Positions 26,150-35,384 of a DNA stretch of 64,000 bases are shown in pieces; position 1 is the stretch's first letter, and each line of letters opens with the position of its first letter. Position numbers and translations under genes: made by a program. This DNA comes from a bacterium (GTDB lineage Bacteria; Vulcanimicrobiota; Xenobia; Xenobiales; JADMJV01): NCBI GenBank assembly GCA_018780265.1, contig JADMJV010000012.1:4200-68199 (forward strand), given 5' to 3'. Below the pieces are notes generated by a model. The model was not told where the DNA came from. It did no database searches and saw only the letters and a list, made by a program, of their open reading frames with translations.

Positions 26150-27076
26150 CTAATAAGATTGATACCAGTCGAGAGTCGGTGACTGCAGGGGGAAGCGCTT
26201 CATCCAGGGGGCGGTTCCGGTTGCGCATATTTGGGCCAGCCGGCTCAGGCGCAAGGGAACGACCTCTGCCAGGAATTGGGAGCGGGCCTCTCCCTGCAAT
26301 TCGGTGGCTTCGCTCCAAACGGCTCGGCCCACAATTACGCCGGAAGCGCCATGAAAGCAGGCCAGTTCGGCCTGGCGGCAATAGGTGTCAAAATCCACTC
26401 CGCCGCTTAGCAACGCCCAGGGAGCGGTGCAAACCTCAGCCAATTGGCGGCAGGTCGGCTCCCATTCGTCCTCGTGGGCGGGTAGCTGTAACTTGAGTAT
26501 GTCGGCCCCCAGAGCGCAGCAGCGAGCGGCCATTTCCACGGTGATCTGGCGCTGCTGGACGGAACTGAGTCGGTGGCCGGGAGCTGGCGAGCAGGCGATC
26601 GGTTCCAGGTAGAGGGGAATGTCGTGGCGCGCGCACTCGGCCACCACTTGTTGGACCAATTTTTCCTTGGCGCTGGCACTGGGCAGTTGAGGGTGGAAAG
26701 GGATCAGTAATTTTACGCCGTCCCCTCCCATCCGCTTCACTTTTTCCACCGACCAGCCAGGGATCCACTGCAGTTCGCGCTGGCTGGGGTGAACGTCATA
26801 GTCGGTCACTTCCAGGGGTGAAAGCAGTCCTCCGCTAAAGATGCGCCCGGCGATGAGTGAGCCCAAGGCGTAGCCCGGATCGGCCAGTACAGCCGATACC
26901 TGAGGAGCAGCCGCGGCCACCACCTGGAGCTTGAAGTCGCGAAAATCCTGATCGCGGATGGGTCCCTGCTTTTCCAGAGACTGGCGCAAGTTGGCGCGAT
27001 GATCGATAGCCAGGATCACGAAATGGCCGGTGGCTGTGCTGGCCCGGCTGAAGTGGCGATATTTTCCCAGGCTCAT
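26150..27076 (-). CDS. LacD-like aldolase of the inositol operon
   Basis: A 308-residue class I aldolase-like TIM barrel, close to tagatose-1,6-bisphosphate aldolase (LacD): VILAIDHRANL at the N-terminus, 'VKRMGGDGVKLLIPFHP' with the putative Schiff-base Lys, and 'DILKLQLP' and 'ALLSGGVDFDTY' later in the barrel. As last gene of the iol operon it probably does the IolJ step, splitting 2-deoxy-5-keto-gluconate 6-phosphate into dihydroxyacetone phosphate and malonate semialdehyde. That role is inferred from position; IolJ itself is a class II enzyme of another family. The start overlaps the iolG stop by 4 bases. Confidence 0.82.
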   Translation of the reverse strand: MSLGKYRHFSRASTATGHFVILAIDHRANLRQSLEKQGPIRDQDFRDFKLQVVAAAAPQVSAVLADPGYALGSLIAGRIFSGGLLSPLEVTDYDVHPSQRELQWIPGWSVEKVKRMGGDGVKLLIPFHPQLPSASAKEKLVQQVVAECARHDIPLYLEPIACSPAPGHRLSSVQQRQITVEMAARCCALGADILKLQLPAHEDEWEPTCRQLAEVCTAPWALLSGGVDFDTYCRQAELACFHGASGVIVGRAVWSEATELQGEARSQFLAEVVPLRLSRLAQICATGTAPWMKRFPLQSPTLDWYQSY

Positions 27077-28074
27077 ACGATTTCGGCCAGTCGCACCGGG
27101 CGATTCTCTGCCAGAGATTGACGGGCAGCCAGGGCCATTACTACCGGGGCCCGTCCATCGGCTGCAGTCACAGGCACCGGTTTATCTTGGGCCACACAGT
27201 TCACAAACGCCTCCAATTCGGCCTGATAAGAAGCCAGGTAGCGGTCCATAAAGAAGCTCTTGGGCAAGCCTCTCTCCACACTTTGGACGGTGCTCAGGGT
27301 CACTTCGTCGGCAAACACGTTGTCGCTACGCAACACCCCCCCGCTGCCAAAGACTTCGACTCGCTGATCGTAGCCGTAGACCGCCTGGCGACTGTTGTCG
27401 ATAGAGCCCAGACAGCCTTCGCTAAATTTGAGGGTGATCAGGGCCGTATCCACATCTCCCGCCTGGCCAATGCGCGGGTCCACCCGCACGGCCGCAGTGG
27501 CATAAACCTCTTCGACCTCGCCCAAGAGAAAACGAGCCATGTCGAAGTCGTGGATGGTCATATCGAAGAACAACCCGCCCGACACTTCGATGTAGCCGAG
27601 AGGGGGAGGGGCGGGGTCACGGCTGATGATGTGGAGCAGGTGGGGGGTGCCGATCTTGCCCTGCTCGATGGCCAGTTTGATGCGCTGGTGGTTGGCATCA
27701 AATCGACGATTGAAACCTACCATCATCTTCACTCCGCTGCGCTCGACGGCGTGAATCACGGCGTCGATTCGCTTTAAATCAGCGTCGATGGGTTTCTCGC
27801 AAAAAATGTGCTTACCGGCGGCCGCACTGGCCAGGCAGAAGTTAGCATGGGTGTTGGTGCTGGAACAGATCAACACGGCCTGAATATCGTGGTTGTGCAG
27901 CAAATCATGGAGGTCCTCAGCCACCTTGGGAACGCCATGGCGTTGGGCGCAGCGCTGGGCGGCCTCGGGGTCGAGGTCGGTGACGGCCACCAGCTGGGCC
28001 AACTGACTACGTTTCAACGTTTCTACATGGAGCTGCCCGATACGGCCCGTGCCCACCAATCCCAAACGAATCAT
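27073..28074 (-). CDS. iolG: Inositol 2-dehydrogenase (Gfo/Idh/MocA family)
   Basis: A 333-residue NAD-dependent dehydrogenase. The Rossmann motif is GLVGTGRIGQLH at the N-terminus; CEKPID is the conserved substrate-domain motif with the Lys; 'FDMTIHDFDMARFLLGE' carries the catalytic Asp/His pair. It oxidises myo-inositol to scyllo-inosose, the first step of the pathway. The ATG at 28074 has an AGGAGG site; an open extension upstream is Gly/Arg-rich and overlaps iolE. Gene order (between iolE and the aldolase) supports the specific call over other family members. Confidence 0.93.
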   Translation of the reverse strand: MIRLGLVGTGRIGQLHVETLKRSQLAQLVAVTDLDPEAAQRCAQRHGVPKVAEDLHDLLHNHDIQAVLICSSTNTHANFCLASAAAGKHIFCEKPIDADLKRIDAVIHAVERSGVKMMVGFNRRFDANHQRIKLAIEQGKIGTPHLLHIISRDPAPPPLGYIEVSGGLFFDMTIHDFDMARFLLGEVEEVYATAAVRVDPRIGQAGDVDTALITLKFSEGCLGSIDNSRQAVYGYDQRVEVFGSGGVLRSDNVFADEVTLSTVQSVERGLPKSFFMDRYLASYQAELEAFVNCVAQDKPVPVTAADGRAPVVMALAARQSLAENRPVRLAEIV

Positions 28075-28085
28075 GACTTCCTCCT

Positions 28086-28970
28086 TCAGTCCAGTCCTAG
28101 CTTGCGCAAGAAGTCGCGGTTGCGTTGGGAGTAGCGGCGGGGCGCGTCGAGGTCGGCCCCCAACACGTCTTGCTCCACCACCGCCCATCCGTCGTAGTCA
28201 AGCCGTTGGAGTTCGCGCAGCAGGCCCACAAAATCCACCTCTCCTTCTCCCAGGGGACAAAACACGCCCGCCTTGACGGCCTCGAAATAGTCCAACTGGT
28301 CGCGGCGGCAGCGAGCGGCGATGTCGGGTTGGCAGTCTTTGAAATGCAGGTAGCCGACCCGCGATCCCCAATGGCGCAAACATTCCACCGCATCCCCACC
28401 GGCGTAGTGCCAGTGGCCGGTATCCAGACACAGCGACACGCTGGTGTGTTCCAGCAGGGCTTGGGTCTCATGGGGCGTCTCCACGTGGCCCGCGCAATGA
28501 TGATGAAAGACCACCGACAGACCCAATTCTTGGTGCAGCGCCTGGGCGATGTGATCGACCCCGCGAGCATAAGTGGTCCAGTCGTGCAGCCAGCACCCCG
28601 TGCGGCGACCCGCCTGACGGACCAGTTCGGGCAGCGAGCCATTGGAGTCGGCCAGCACCAACAGGGTGGCTCCCAGTTGGCGGAGCAGGCCGCCAACCTG
28701 CAGGGCCGCGCGCAGGCCCTCTTCATGGGCCTCATGGCGGGCCAGATCGACCGGCACGAAGGCCGACAGCAGTTGCAGACCGCGTCGATCCAGTTCTGCT
28801 CGCAACACTTCTGGTTGGGTCGGTAGATATCCATAGGGCCCCAGTTCGGTGCCCAGGTATCCGGTGCTGGCGATTTCGTCGAGGACCTGGTTCCAGGCAT
28901 AACGAGGCTGAATGCCTGCAAATTCAAAAATGCCCCAGGAAACCGGCGCGCTGGCCAGTTTGACCTTCAC
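28086..28970 (-). CDS. iolE: Inosose dehydratase IolE
   Basis: A 294-residue AP-endonuclease-2-like TIM barrel. 'SAPVSWGIFEF' near the N-terminus, 'VVFHHHCAGHVETP', 'LCLDTGHWHYAGGD' and 'VGYLHFKDC' give the metal-binding His, Asp and Glu pattern of IolE. It dehydrates scyllo-inosose to the diketone used by IolD. Start is GTG at 28970, overlapping the iolD stop by 4 bases (GTGA). Eleven bases separate it from iolG. Confidence 0.93.
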   Translation of the reverse strand: MKVKLASAPVSWGIFEFAGIQPRYAWNQVLDEIASTGYLGTELGPYGYLPTQPEVLRAELDRRGLQLLSAFVPVDLARHEAHEEGLRAALQVGGLLRQLGATLLVLADSNGSLPELVRQAGRRTGCWLHDWTTYARGVDHIAQALHQELGLSVVFHHHCAGHVETPHETQALLEHTSVSLCLDTGHWHYAGGDAVECLRHWGSRVGYLHFKDCQPDIAARCRRDQLDYFEAVKAGVFCPLGEGEVDFVGLLRELQRLDYDGWAVVEQDVLGADLDAPRRYSQRNRDFLRKLGLD

Positions 28971-30808
28971 GGACGTCGACTCCGGCGAGTCTCTTCATAG
29001 GTTTTGCGGGCGGCCTGCACGGCCGGGTCGGTGGAGACTTCGGCAACGGGGACTTCCCACCAGGACTCGTAACCGCCCACGCGTTGGCGACGGTCCACCT
29101 GAAGCACGATGCAGACCGGTCGGTCCTGTACCTGTCTTGACTCTTCGAGAGCGGCGCGGAATTCGGCTCCGTTTTGGGGGCTAAAGACACGGGCTCCCAG
29201 AGAAGCGCAGTTGGCAGCAAAATCCACCTCGACATTTTCGCCCACCAGTCCCTCGGCGGTGCGGTGTCGATACTTGGTGCCGAAGCCGTCGCTGCCGACG
29301 CTCTTGGAGAGGCCGCCGATACTGGCAAAGCCGTGATTGTCTAGAATTACGATGACTACCTTGATGCCCTCGGCTACCATGGTGACGATCTCGGTGTGCA
29401 TCATCAAGAACGAGCCATCGCCCACCATCACGTAGACTTCACGCTCGGGGTCGGCCTGCTTTACGCCCATCCCGGCCGCGATTTCATAGCCCATACAGGA
29501 GTAGCCGTATTCCAGGTGATAGCCACGAGGTTGGCGGGTGCGCCACAACTTGTGCAGGTCTCCGGGCAGACTGCCAGCGGCACAGATCACCACATCCTGA
29601 GGACGACTGAAGTCATTGAGCACTCCGATCACTTCGGCCTGACCGCCCCCCGCATAAATGCGGGCCACTTCCTGGTCCCATTGCTGGTTAAAGCCGCGAA
29701 CCCGCTGCAGGTAGGCTTGGGAGGTGCTGAAGCCAGGGAGCAGCTGACCCAGTTCCTGCAAAGTCACCCGGGCGTCGCCCACCAGGGGCAGGCCGCGCAA
29801 CTTGTAGGCGTCTAACTCGGCTACGTTGAGGTTGATAAAACGCACCGCGGGGTTTTGGAAGGCCGTGTTGGAGGCGCTGGTAAAGTCGGAGTAGCGTGTG
29901 CCGATGCCCAGGATCAGGTCGGCCTCGCGGGCAACAACATTGGCCCCGGCCGTGCCGGTGACTCCGATGGCTCCCAGGTTGAGTGGAAAATCGTAGGGCA
30001 GCGAGCCTTTGCCAGCCTGAGTCTCGCTGACCGGGATTCCGGTGGCCGTGACAAAATCGGTCAGTGCCTGATGGGCCTCGCTATAGTGCACTCCTCCCCC
30101 GGCCACAATCAAGGGGGCCTGGCTGGTTGAAATCCAGCTGGCCGCCTGGCGCAAAGTATGCAGATCGGGGCGAGCGCGCGGGATGGTCCAGACCCGCTTT
30201 TCAAAGAGAACTTCGGGATAGTCGTGGGCTTCGGTCTGCACATCTTGGGGCAGGCACAGGGTGACCGCGCCGGTTTCGACGGGGGAGGTCAACACGCGCA
30301 TGGCTTCGCTCAGGGCAGAGATCAGTTGTTCGGGCCGCTGAATACGATCCCAATAGCGGGAGATGGGTCGAAAACAGTCGTTGACACTGATGTCCTGCGA
30401 GTGAGCATGTTCGAGTTGTTGCAGCACCGGGGCCGGATAGCGATTGGCAAAGGTCTCTCCGGGCAGCAAAAGCACAGGCAATCGATTGATGGTGGCCAGG
30501 GCGGCGCCGGTGACCATGTTGGTCGCTCCCGGACCGATGGAGGAGGTGCATGCCCACGTCTGCAGGCGAAATTTGTCTTTGGCGTAGGCCACAGCGGCGT
30601 GCACCTGAGCCTGTTCGTTGCGTGACAGGTGATAGGGCAGGCGCGCCCCTATTTGCTGCAAGGCCTGGCCGATGCCGGCCACGTTGCCGTGCCCGAAGAT
30701 GCCCCACACCCCCGCAAAGAAGCGCTGCTCCTGGCCGTCGCGAGAGACGAATTGCAGGCTGAGATACTCCACCAGAGCCTGAGCCATCGTGACGCGTCGG
30801 GTTTTCAT
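28967..30808 (-). CDS. iolD: Trihydroxycyclohexane-1,2-dione hydrolase IolD (TPP enzyme)
   Basis: A 613-residue thiamine-diphosphate enzyme of the acetolactate-synthase superfamily. The opening 'MAQALVEYLSLQF', 'FFAGVWGIFGHGNVAGIGQA' and later 'VYVMVGDGSFLMMHTEI...N' (the TPP GDG motif) are typical of IolD. It opens the ring of the diketone to 5-deoxy-glucuronate. I chose ATG at 30808 (MKTRRVTMAQAL), the common family start; an extra 7 codons upstream are possible. The downstream isomerase IolB, which should act on its product, is not in this operon. Confidence 0.94.
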   Translation of the reverse strand: MKTRRVTMAQALVEYLSLQFVSRDGQEQRFFAGVWGIFGHGNVAGIGQALQQIGARLPYHLSRNEQAQVHAAVAYAKDKFRLQTWACTSSIGPGATNMVTGAALATINRLPVLLLPGETFANRYPAPVLQQLEHAHSQDISVNDCFRPISRYWDRIQRPEQLISALSEAMRVLTSPVETGAVTLCLPQDVQTEAHDYPEVLFEKRVWTIPRARPDLHTLRQAASWISTSQAPLIVAGGGVHYSEAHQALTDFVTATGIPVSETQAGKGSLPYDFPLNLGAIGVTGTAGANVVAREADLILGIGTRYSDFTSASNTAFQNPAVRFINLNVAELDAYKLRGLPLVGDARVTLQELGQLLPGFSTSQAYLQRVRGFNQQWDQEVARIYAGGGQAEVIGVLNDFSRPQDVVICAAGSLPGDLHKLWRTRQPRGYHLEYGYSCMGYEIAAGMGVKQADPEREVYVMVGDGSFLMMHTEIVTMVAEGIKVVIVILDNHGFASIGGLSKSVGSDGFGTKYRHRTAEGLVGENVEVDFAANCASLGARVFSPQNGAEFRAALEESRQVQDRPVCIVLQVDRRQRVGGYESWWEVPVAEVSTDPAVQAARKTYEETRRSRRP

Positions 30809-30842
30809 CACCCGGGCGGTTCGCGGCAAACCCTTCGGTTCC

Positions 30843-31439
30843 CTAGAATTCTAGTTCGAGGGTCTCGACAATCGGGTTGAGTTTGCGCGACAGAGTGTCG
30901 GCCGAGGAAAACACCTGGCCGTCGGCCTCGGCTCGTTGGTGCTCGGCGTCGTTGAGAGTGGCATAGCCCTTGGAATGCATGGCAGCGGCAAAGGTGATTT
31001 TTACGTGGGCAAAGGGTATGGTCAGTTTTCCGCCCTGCCAATCCAACACTCGACCGGAGTCCTGACCCATTCCTAGCGAGCGATATTTAAAGGGACCGCC
31101 GTTGGCCTTTTCCAGGGAGGTCAGCGAGGTGCCCAAACCAATCCCCTGGGTGGTGTGCCAGACGCTTTCATAGCCGTGAATGGACATCGATCGAATGCGC
31201 CCTTTGGCATTGAACAACAGGGTGATGCGTCTGGTGGGCTCCATGGCATAGAGGGTCGCCGATTTTTGCCCCCCAGTCTCGCCTTCCATAAACTGGCCCT
31301 GAGGTAGTTGTTTCTCCATTTGGGCCAACGTCAATTGGGGGCCAAACGAGCCGAACCCCTTGCCGGGAAAGATTTGATAAGGGTTGGGAGCGGCCAGGGA
31401 GGTTGCGCCCAAGAGATAGAGGCACAGGAATTTCTTCAT
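30843..31439 (-). CDS. Secreted protein of unknown function inside the iol operon
   Basis: A 198-residue protein with a short signal peptide (MKKFLCLYLLGATSLAA). The mature part contains 'GIGLGTSLTSLEKANGGPF', the kind of repeat seen in small periplasmic proteins with a 'GIGLGxSxxEVxKxxG' motif, and several beta-strands. It lies on the same strand between iolC and iolD, with gaps of 43 and 34 bases, so it is probably transcribed with them. No enzyme motif is visible; a link to inositol capture is only positional. Confidence 0.7.
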   Translation of the reverse strand: MKKFLCLYLLGATSLAAPNPYQIFPGKGFGSFGPQLTLAQMEKQLPQGQFMEGETGGQKSATLYAMEPTRRITLLFNAKGRIRSMSIHGYESVWHTTQGIGLGTSLTSLEKANGGPFKYRSLGMGQDSGRVLDWQGGKLTIPFAHVKITFAAAMHSKGYATLNDAEHQRAEADGQVFSSADTLSRKLNPIVETLELEF

Positions 31440-31482
31440 GGTTCAGGCTTCCTCAACCAGCGGGGAACTCCCGTTGGTATCT

Positions 31483-32496
31483 CTATAGCTCGCTTACTCC
31501 ATAGCCGGCCACAAATTCCTTGACCTCTGGTAAGCTGGGCATAAAGTTGGCACATCCGTGTTTGGTTACCACAATGGCCCCGCAAGCATTGCCCAGGCGG
31601 GCAGCCCGCTGCCACTCCCAGCCGTGCACATAGCCATACAGGAATCCGGCAGCAAAGGCATCGCCGGCGCCCAGAATGTTTTGCACTTTGACGGGAAAGC
31701 CGGGCACCGGCACCATACGGCCAGTTTTCAAGTGCACTTGAGCCCCCTCTCCCCCCACTTTCAAAATGAGGGCCTGTGGGCCCATTCCCAGCAGTGTTTT
31801 GATGGCCCGGGCGGTTTCGCCGCCCACGCGAGTGTCAGATTCTTGAGAATGACTCACCAGCATCTGGTTTTTATCCAGCATCAGAGCAGCGTGAAGTTCG
31901 TCTTCGGTGGCGATCATCACGTCCACCAATCGTAGTGCCGAGCGCACGGCCACCCCAAAAGCGCGCACGTCGTGCCACTGGCCGGGACGAAAATCTACGT
32001 CGAGCACCACTTTACAGCGAGCCTGGCGGGCTTTCTCCGCGGCCATCAAGGTGGCGCTGCGACAAGGGTCTTGACTCAGATTGGTGCCTGCAAACAAAAA
32101 CACTTGCGCGTCGGTCACCGGGGCGGCCATCACGTCGTCGATGTCGAGTTGGATGTCGGCGCAATTGTCGCGGTAAAAGACCAGCGGAAAGCGGTCGGGA
32201 GGCTGAATTCCCAGCAGCACGGCGCTGCTGCGAGCGGTGGGCTTCTCGGGGATGTAGCGAGTCACCACTCCCTCTTTGCGCAGAAAACTGAGGATAAATT
32301 CGCCTACAGGGTCTTCGCCCACGGCCGTCAATAAGGCCGTCCTCAGCCCCAATCGTTGGGCGCCCACGCACACATTGGTGGGCGAGCCGCCCACGTAGGC
32401 CGAAAAACTCTCGATTTCGGGAAAGGGAGCGCCGATATTGTTGCTATACAGATCGATGGAACTGCGCCCCATGCAGAGCAGATGGTAGTTTGACAT
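31483..32496 (-). CDS. iolC: 5-dehydro-2-deoxygluconokinase IolC (PfkB family)
   Basis: A 337-residue ribokinase-like sugar kinase. 'LLCMGRSSIDLYSNNIGAPF' is the typical IolC opening; 'YVGGSPTNVCVGAQRLG' is the first PfkB signature; NILGAGDAFAAGFLYG is the second, with the catalytic Asp. It phosphorylates 2-deoxy-5-keto-gluconate, giving the substrate for the aldolase at the operon end. First gene of the operon. The ATG at 32496 has only a weak ribosome site (GAGAAC). Confidence 0.93.
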   Translation of the reverse strand: MSNYHLLCMGRSSIDLYSNNIGAPFPEIESFSAYVGGSPTNVCVGAQRLGLRTALLTAVGEDPVGEFILSFLRKEGVVTRYIPEKPTARSSAVLLGIQPPDRFPLVFYRDNCADIQLDIDDVMAAPVTDAQVFLFAGTNLSQDPCRSATLMAAEKARQARCKVVLDVDFRPGQWHDVRAFGVAVRSALRLVDVMIATEDELHAALMLDKNQMLVSHSQESDTRVGGETARAIKTLLGMGPQALILKVGGEGAQVHLKTGRMVPVPGFPVKVQNILGAGDAFAAGFLYGYVHGWEWQRAARLGNACGAIVVTKHGCANFMPSLPEVKEFVAGYGVSEL

Positions 32497-32594
32497 CAGT
32501 TCTCGGGTTTCGCTGAGGGGCCGAGGAATTCATCCCCACTCCGATCCAGGAGCAGCAACTGCGCGCTGCGAACGCATCCAGGCGGAGGTGGCCC

Positions 32595-33410
32595 ATGAAG
32601 GTTTTGAGAGTTGTAAGCCTGCTGGTATGTTTGCTGGTAGCCTGGCCGGTACTGGGAAAACCCCCGGCCCCGGAAATTCAAGAGGGCCATCCGATTGTGC
32701 TGCTCACCGAGGAGTTCATGAAGTCGGGCGAGACTCCGACCGGCTCTACGGTGCGCTTTCGCGTGGATCGCGACGTGATTCTGCCGGATGGGCGCATCCT
32801 CATCCCCGCCAATGCCCAGGCCATCGGCGAGATTCTCAAATCGGAACCGCACGGGCTCTTTGGTCAGGCGGGCGAGTTAAACTTCGCCATTCGTTCGGTG
32901 ACGGCTGCGGATGGCACGCCCGTGCCTTTGCGGGCCGTGAAGAATGCTGAAGGGGACAGCATTATGGCTCCGGTGATTGTGGGTGCCGTGCTGGTGACAC
33001 CACTGGCCTTGCTGTTTAACGGTCCCAACGTGGAGATCCCCGCCCATACCGCCTTCACTGCTTTTGTGGACAAAACGACCCCCATCACCAAACCACTTCC
33101 TTCTCGCTTGAACAAAGCCAGTCTGGGCATAACGCGCACGGTGGCTATCACCGATCCCAAAGAGGGAGCCCTGGTGGAAAAGACCGACAAGGTGGTTTTT
33201 TCCGTCAACACCGTCCCGGTCGACGACAATGCCTATGTGCGCCTCTACCTGGACGATAAGGTGATCAAGATTCAAAAGGGTTCCTTTTCTCGCATTGAAT
33301 GGACTCGTTCCGATCTGGTGGACGACGGTTCCCATCGGCTAGAAGCCGAAGTGACCTTCGAAAGCGGCCACGTGGTCAAATCGCCCCCGGTCAGGTTTAC
33401 TCTCGAGTAG
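32595..33410 (+). CDS. Secreted protein with Ig-like C-terminus
   Basis: A 271-residue protein with a clear signal peptide (LLVCLLVAWPVLG). The N-terminal mature half has 'GSTVRFRVDRDVILPDG' and 'LIPANAQAIGEI', a pattern found in periplasmic proteins that form a small beta barrel. A hydrophobic Gly/Ala/Val/Leu stretch (APVIVGAVLVTPLALLFNG) sits in the middle. The last 90 residues look like an Ig-like fold (DPKEGALVEKTDKVVFSVN). Function unknown. The next small gene starts 8 bases later. Confidence 0.75.
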   Translation: MKVLRVVSLLVCLLVAWPVLGKPPAPEIQEGHPIVLLTEEFMKSGETPTGSTVRFRVDRDVILPDGRILIPANAQAIGEILKSEPHGLFGQAGELNFAIRSVTAADGTPVPLRAVKNAEGDSIMAPVIVGAVLVTPLALLFNGPNVEIPAHTAFTAFVDKTTPITKPLPSRLNKASLGITRTVAITDPKEGALVEKTDKVVFSVNTVPVDDNAYVRLYLDDKVIKIQKGSFSRIEWTRSDLVDDGSHRLEAEVTFESGHVVKSPPVRFTLE

Positions 33411-33418
33411 GAGTCGTC

Positions 33419-33700
33419 ATGAAGTTTAGAATCGCCCGCGAGTCGGAGTTTGAGAATCGCAAGAAGTGTAAGCTAAATCCTATGCGTGGGACCAGCTATG
33501 AAGACCGGGTCCACCAGTCCCCCGAATTTGAAGCCACCTGGATGCTGGAAGTGGCCGATCTGGAGGAGTTGCGCAATTTGCACAACGAGATTGTTCAGAT
33601 CGAAACCGGCGGCCAACCCCCCACCGTATGCGTCGACTTCCTCCCGCACTTCGAGGAGACGCCGGCCGACTGCGACGGCATGATCTTTATTTGCGATTGA
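33419..33700 (+). CDS. Small hypothetical protein, 93 residues
   Basis: Starts at ATG 33419 with AGGAG upstream, 8 bases after the preceding secreted-protein gene, so likely in one operon with it. The middle reads 'TWMLEVADLEELRNLHNEIV' and the end is 'CDGMIFICD', with a cysteine pair near the C-terminus. It has no signal peptide. No family recognised. Its 3' end overlaps the convergent acetyltransferase gene by 14 bases. Confidence 0.65.
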   Translation: MKFRIARESEFENRKKCKLNPMRGTSYEDRVHQSPEFEATWMLEVADLEELRNLHNEIVQIETGGQPPTVCVDFLPHFEETPADCDGMIFICD

Positions 33701-34178
33701 GCTTCCAGTGGTTGCAGCGCAGGGCACGGCCGGAGTAGTCCAGGTCGCATTCCTCCAGCAGGGTGAAGCCCATTTTCTTGCAGATCGCGTTGGATGGCGC
33801 GTTACTGGTGGTCGGAAAAGCGTCGATGGGACCCCAGCGTTCCTGCGTCTGGGCCTGGTCAAGCACGGCTCGCACCGCCTGGCTGGCCAGTCCCCGCCCT
33901 TGGTACGAGGGCAGGATGGTCCAGCCTATCTCGTGGATGGGTTCCCCTTGGTGTTCACTCTGCCAGATGCAGACCGTGCCGGCGGGGGGAAAGTCGCGAT
34001 GGGCCATCACTTTGAACAGCCAGGCCCCGCCGTTTTTCACGTGGGCCAGACCTCGCTCCAGTATCTGGGGCGCCTCCTCTTTGGGAAATGGACCGCCCAG
34101 ATGCTTCATCATTTCCGGGTCGCAATGAATTCGTTGGTAGAGCAGCACGTCTTCCGGGGTGACGGGTTGTAGTTCCAT
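33687..34178 (-). CDS. GNAT-family N-acetyltransferase
   Basis: A 163-residue RimJ/RimL-type acetyltransferase. The order is the N-terminal 'VTPEDVLLYQRIHCDPEMM', the central strand 'IHEIGWTILPSYQGRGLASQ' with the acetyl-CoA loop Q-G-R-G-L-A, and 'SNAICKKMGFTLLEE'. Substrate unknown (antibiotic, amino acid or protein N-terminus are all possible). Start ATG at 34178 is preceded by AAGGAG; a longer frame upstream is not supported. Confidence 0.9.
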   Translation of the reverse strand: MELQPVTPEDVLLYQRIHCDPEMMKHLGGPFPKEEAPQILERGLAHVKNGGAWLFKVMAHRDFPPAGTVCIWQSEHQGEPIHEIGWTILPSYQGRGLASQAVRAVLDQAQTQERWGPIDAFPTTSNAPSNAICKKMGFTLLEECDLDYSGRALRCNHWKLNRK

Positions 34179-34411
34179 AGACACTCCTTTGTCGCCGCCG
34201 GAAGCCGGTAGGCATTTCAAGCCTCCCTCAGTTAACAGGGATGTTGGTCGATTTTGCCCCAAAATCCTTCGCCCCGCCTGAAAATGGCCGTCCGCGATAA
34301 TGTAATGGCCATCTCCAATCCGGCGCCAGGCCTCACGGGGCCACGGAAACGTGGGCCTGCCGGCTCACTGGGGTGTTGCAGGTTAGGTGGCATCCTGTGG
34401 TTCTACGTCAG

Positions 34412-35383
34412 TTAAATATTGCTGTGCACGACCACCGTGTTGAGTAACTTTTCGCTCCACTCTTGCCAGGGTTTGCCAGCGGGGGTCTCCCAGGTTATGG
34501 TCCAACGGTGGGGACGATGAGTGACTACGGCCGTCCAGATTAGGCCTGAGCGCCCTCCCTTTTCTCCTTCCCAGACGCTGGCAACAGCGCCTACCCCTTC
34601 GCGTGGCCGAAAGTCGGGCTGGTAGGTTCGACCCAGCTTGTAGCCGGCGCCCTGGAGTTGGCGCTCGATGGCTTGGTAGCTGGGCTCGTCCTGCCAATGA
34701 TGGTCCCGGAGCATTTTCAGCGATAGCCAGGGGGTCGTCGAGACCCAACCCCCCTGAATGGGCACGGGCGGAGTAGGCAGATGCAGGCCCAGGTAAATCC
34801 GATCTTGTCCCAGGGCGAATTCTCTCGTGGGCGGAGGTCCCGGCTGACTCAGGGCTGCCGCTTCGACGGGGTCATAGCGAAGCGAGTCGAGGAAACGTCG
34901 AGTGGCCTCACCACGGGCTCCCTTTTCCTCTAATTCAAAAAGCCAGCCCCGATTCTCGCCCTCCGTCACGTACATGATAGTGTGCAAAGTCCCCTTTTGC
35001 AGATAGCTGGCTTTGTAGGCATCAAGAACTCGCGCGTCTCCCGGCACTCCAGTCAGACGCACCTTGAGCTTGATTCCCGGGTGGGTCTCTTGGAATTTTT
35101 GAGAAAGCTGGCGCACATAGAGGTCGGGAGGGGTTTCGTTCTCGACCAGTTCGCTGGTGACCTCAATTTTCAACTCGCTGCTTCTACCCTGGAAAACTTG
35201 CAGGTGCCCGTAAGTGCCTTCCGTCCCCAGCTGGCGCAAGATCTTTAAGGGAAACGGGGAAGAGACCAACAATCCGCTATTACCCAGAGGACAGGACTTC
35301 CACTCGGCCCCGGCCAGATGTGTCAGGAACAGCACTAGGGCCATTACGGTCTGCAGGCTGCCCCGGAGGTAAATCTCCCTCAT
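34412..35383 (-). CDS. Secreted protein of unknown function
   Basis: A 323-residue protein with a signal peptide (SLQTVMALVLFLTHLAGA). The mature part contains alternating beta-strands and helices, including 'YLQKGTLHTIMYVTEGENR', 'GQDRIYLGLHLPTPPVP' and 'WTAVVTHRPHRWTITWETP'. No family recognised. The start is at 35383, one base after the stop of the glycine-zipper mini-gene (TAAAATG), so translation is probably coupled. The frame is open further upstream, but there it only overlaps that small gene. Confidence 0.65.
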   Translation of the reverse strand: MREIYLRGSLQTVMALVLFLTHLAGAEWKSCPLGNSGLLVSSPFPLKILRQLGTEGTYGHLQVFQGRSSELKIEVTSELVENETPPDLYVRQLSQKFQETHPGIKLKVRLTGVPGDARVLDAYKASYLQKGTLHTIMYVTEGENRGWLFELEEKGARGEATRRFLDSLRYDPVEAAALSQPGPPPTREFALGQDRIYLGLHLPTPPVPIQGGWVSTTPWLSLKMLRDHHWQDEPSYQAIERQLQGAGYKLGRTYQPDFRPREGVGAVASVWEGEKGGRSGLIWTAVVTHRPHRWTITWETPAGKPWQEWSEKLLNTVVVHSNI

Positions 35384-35384
35384 T

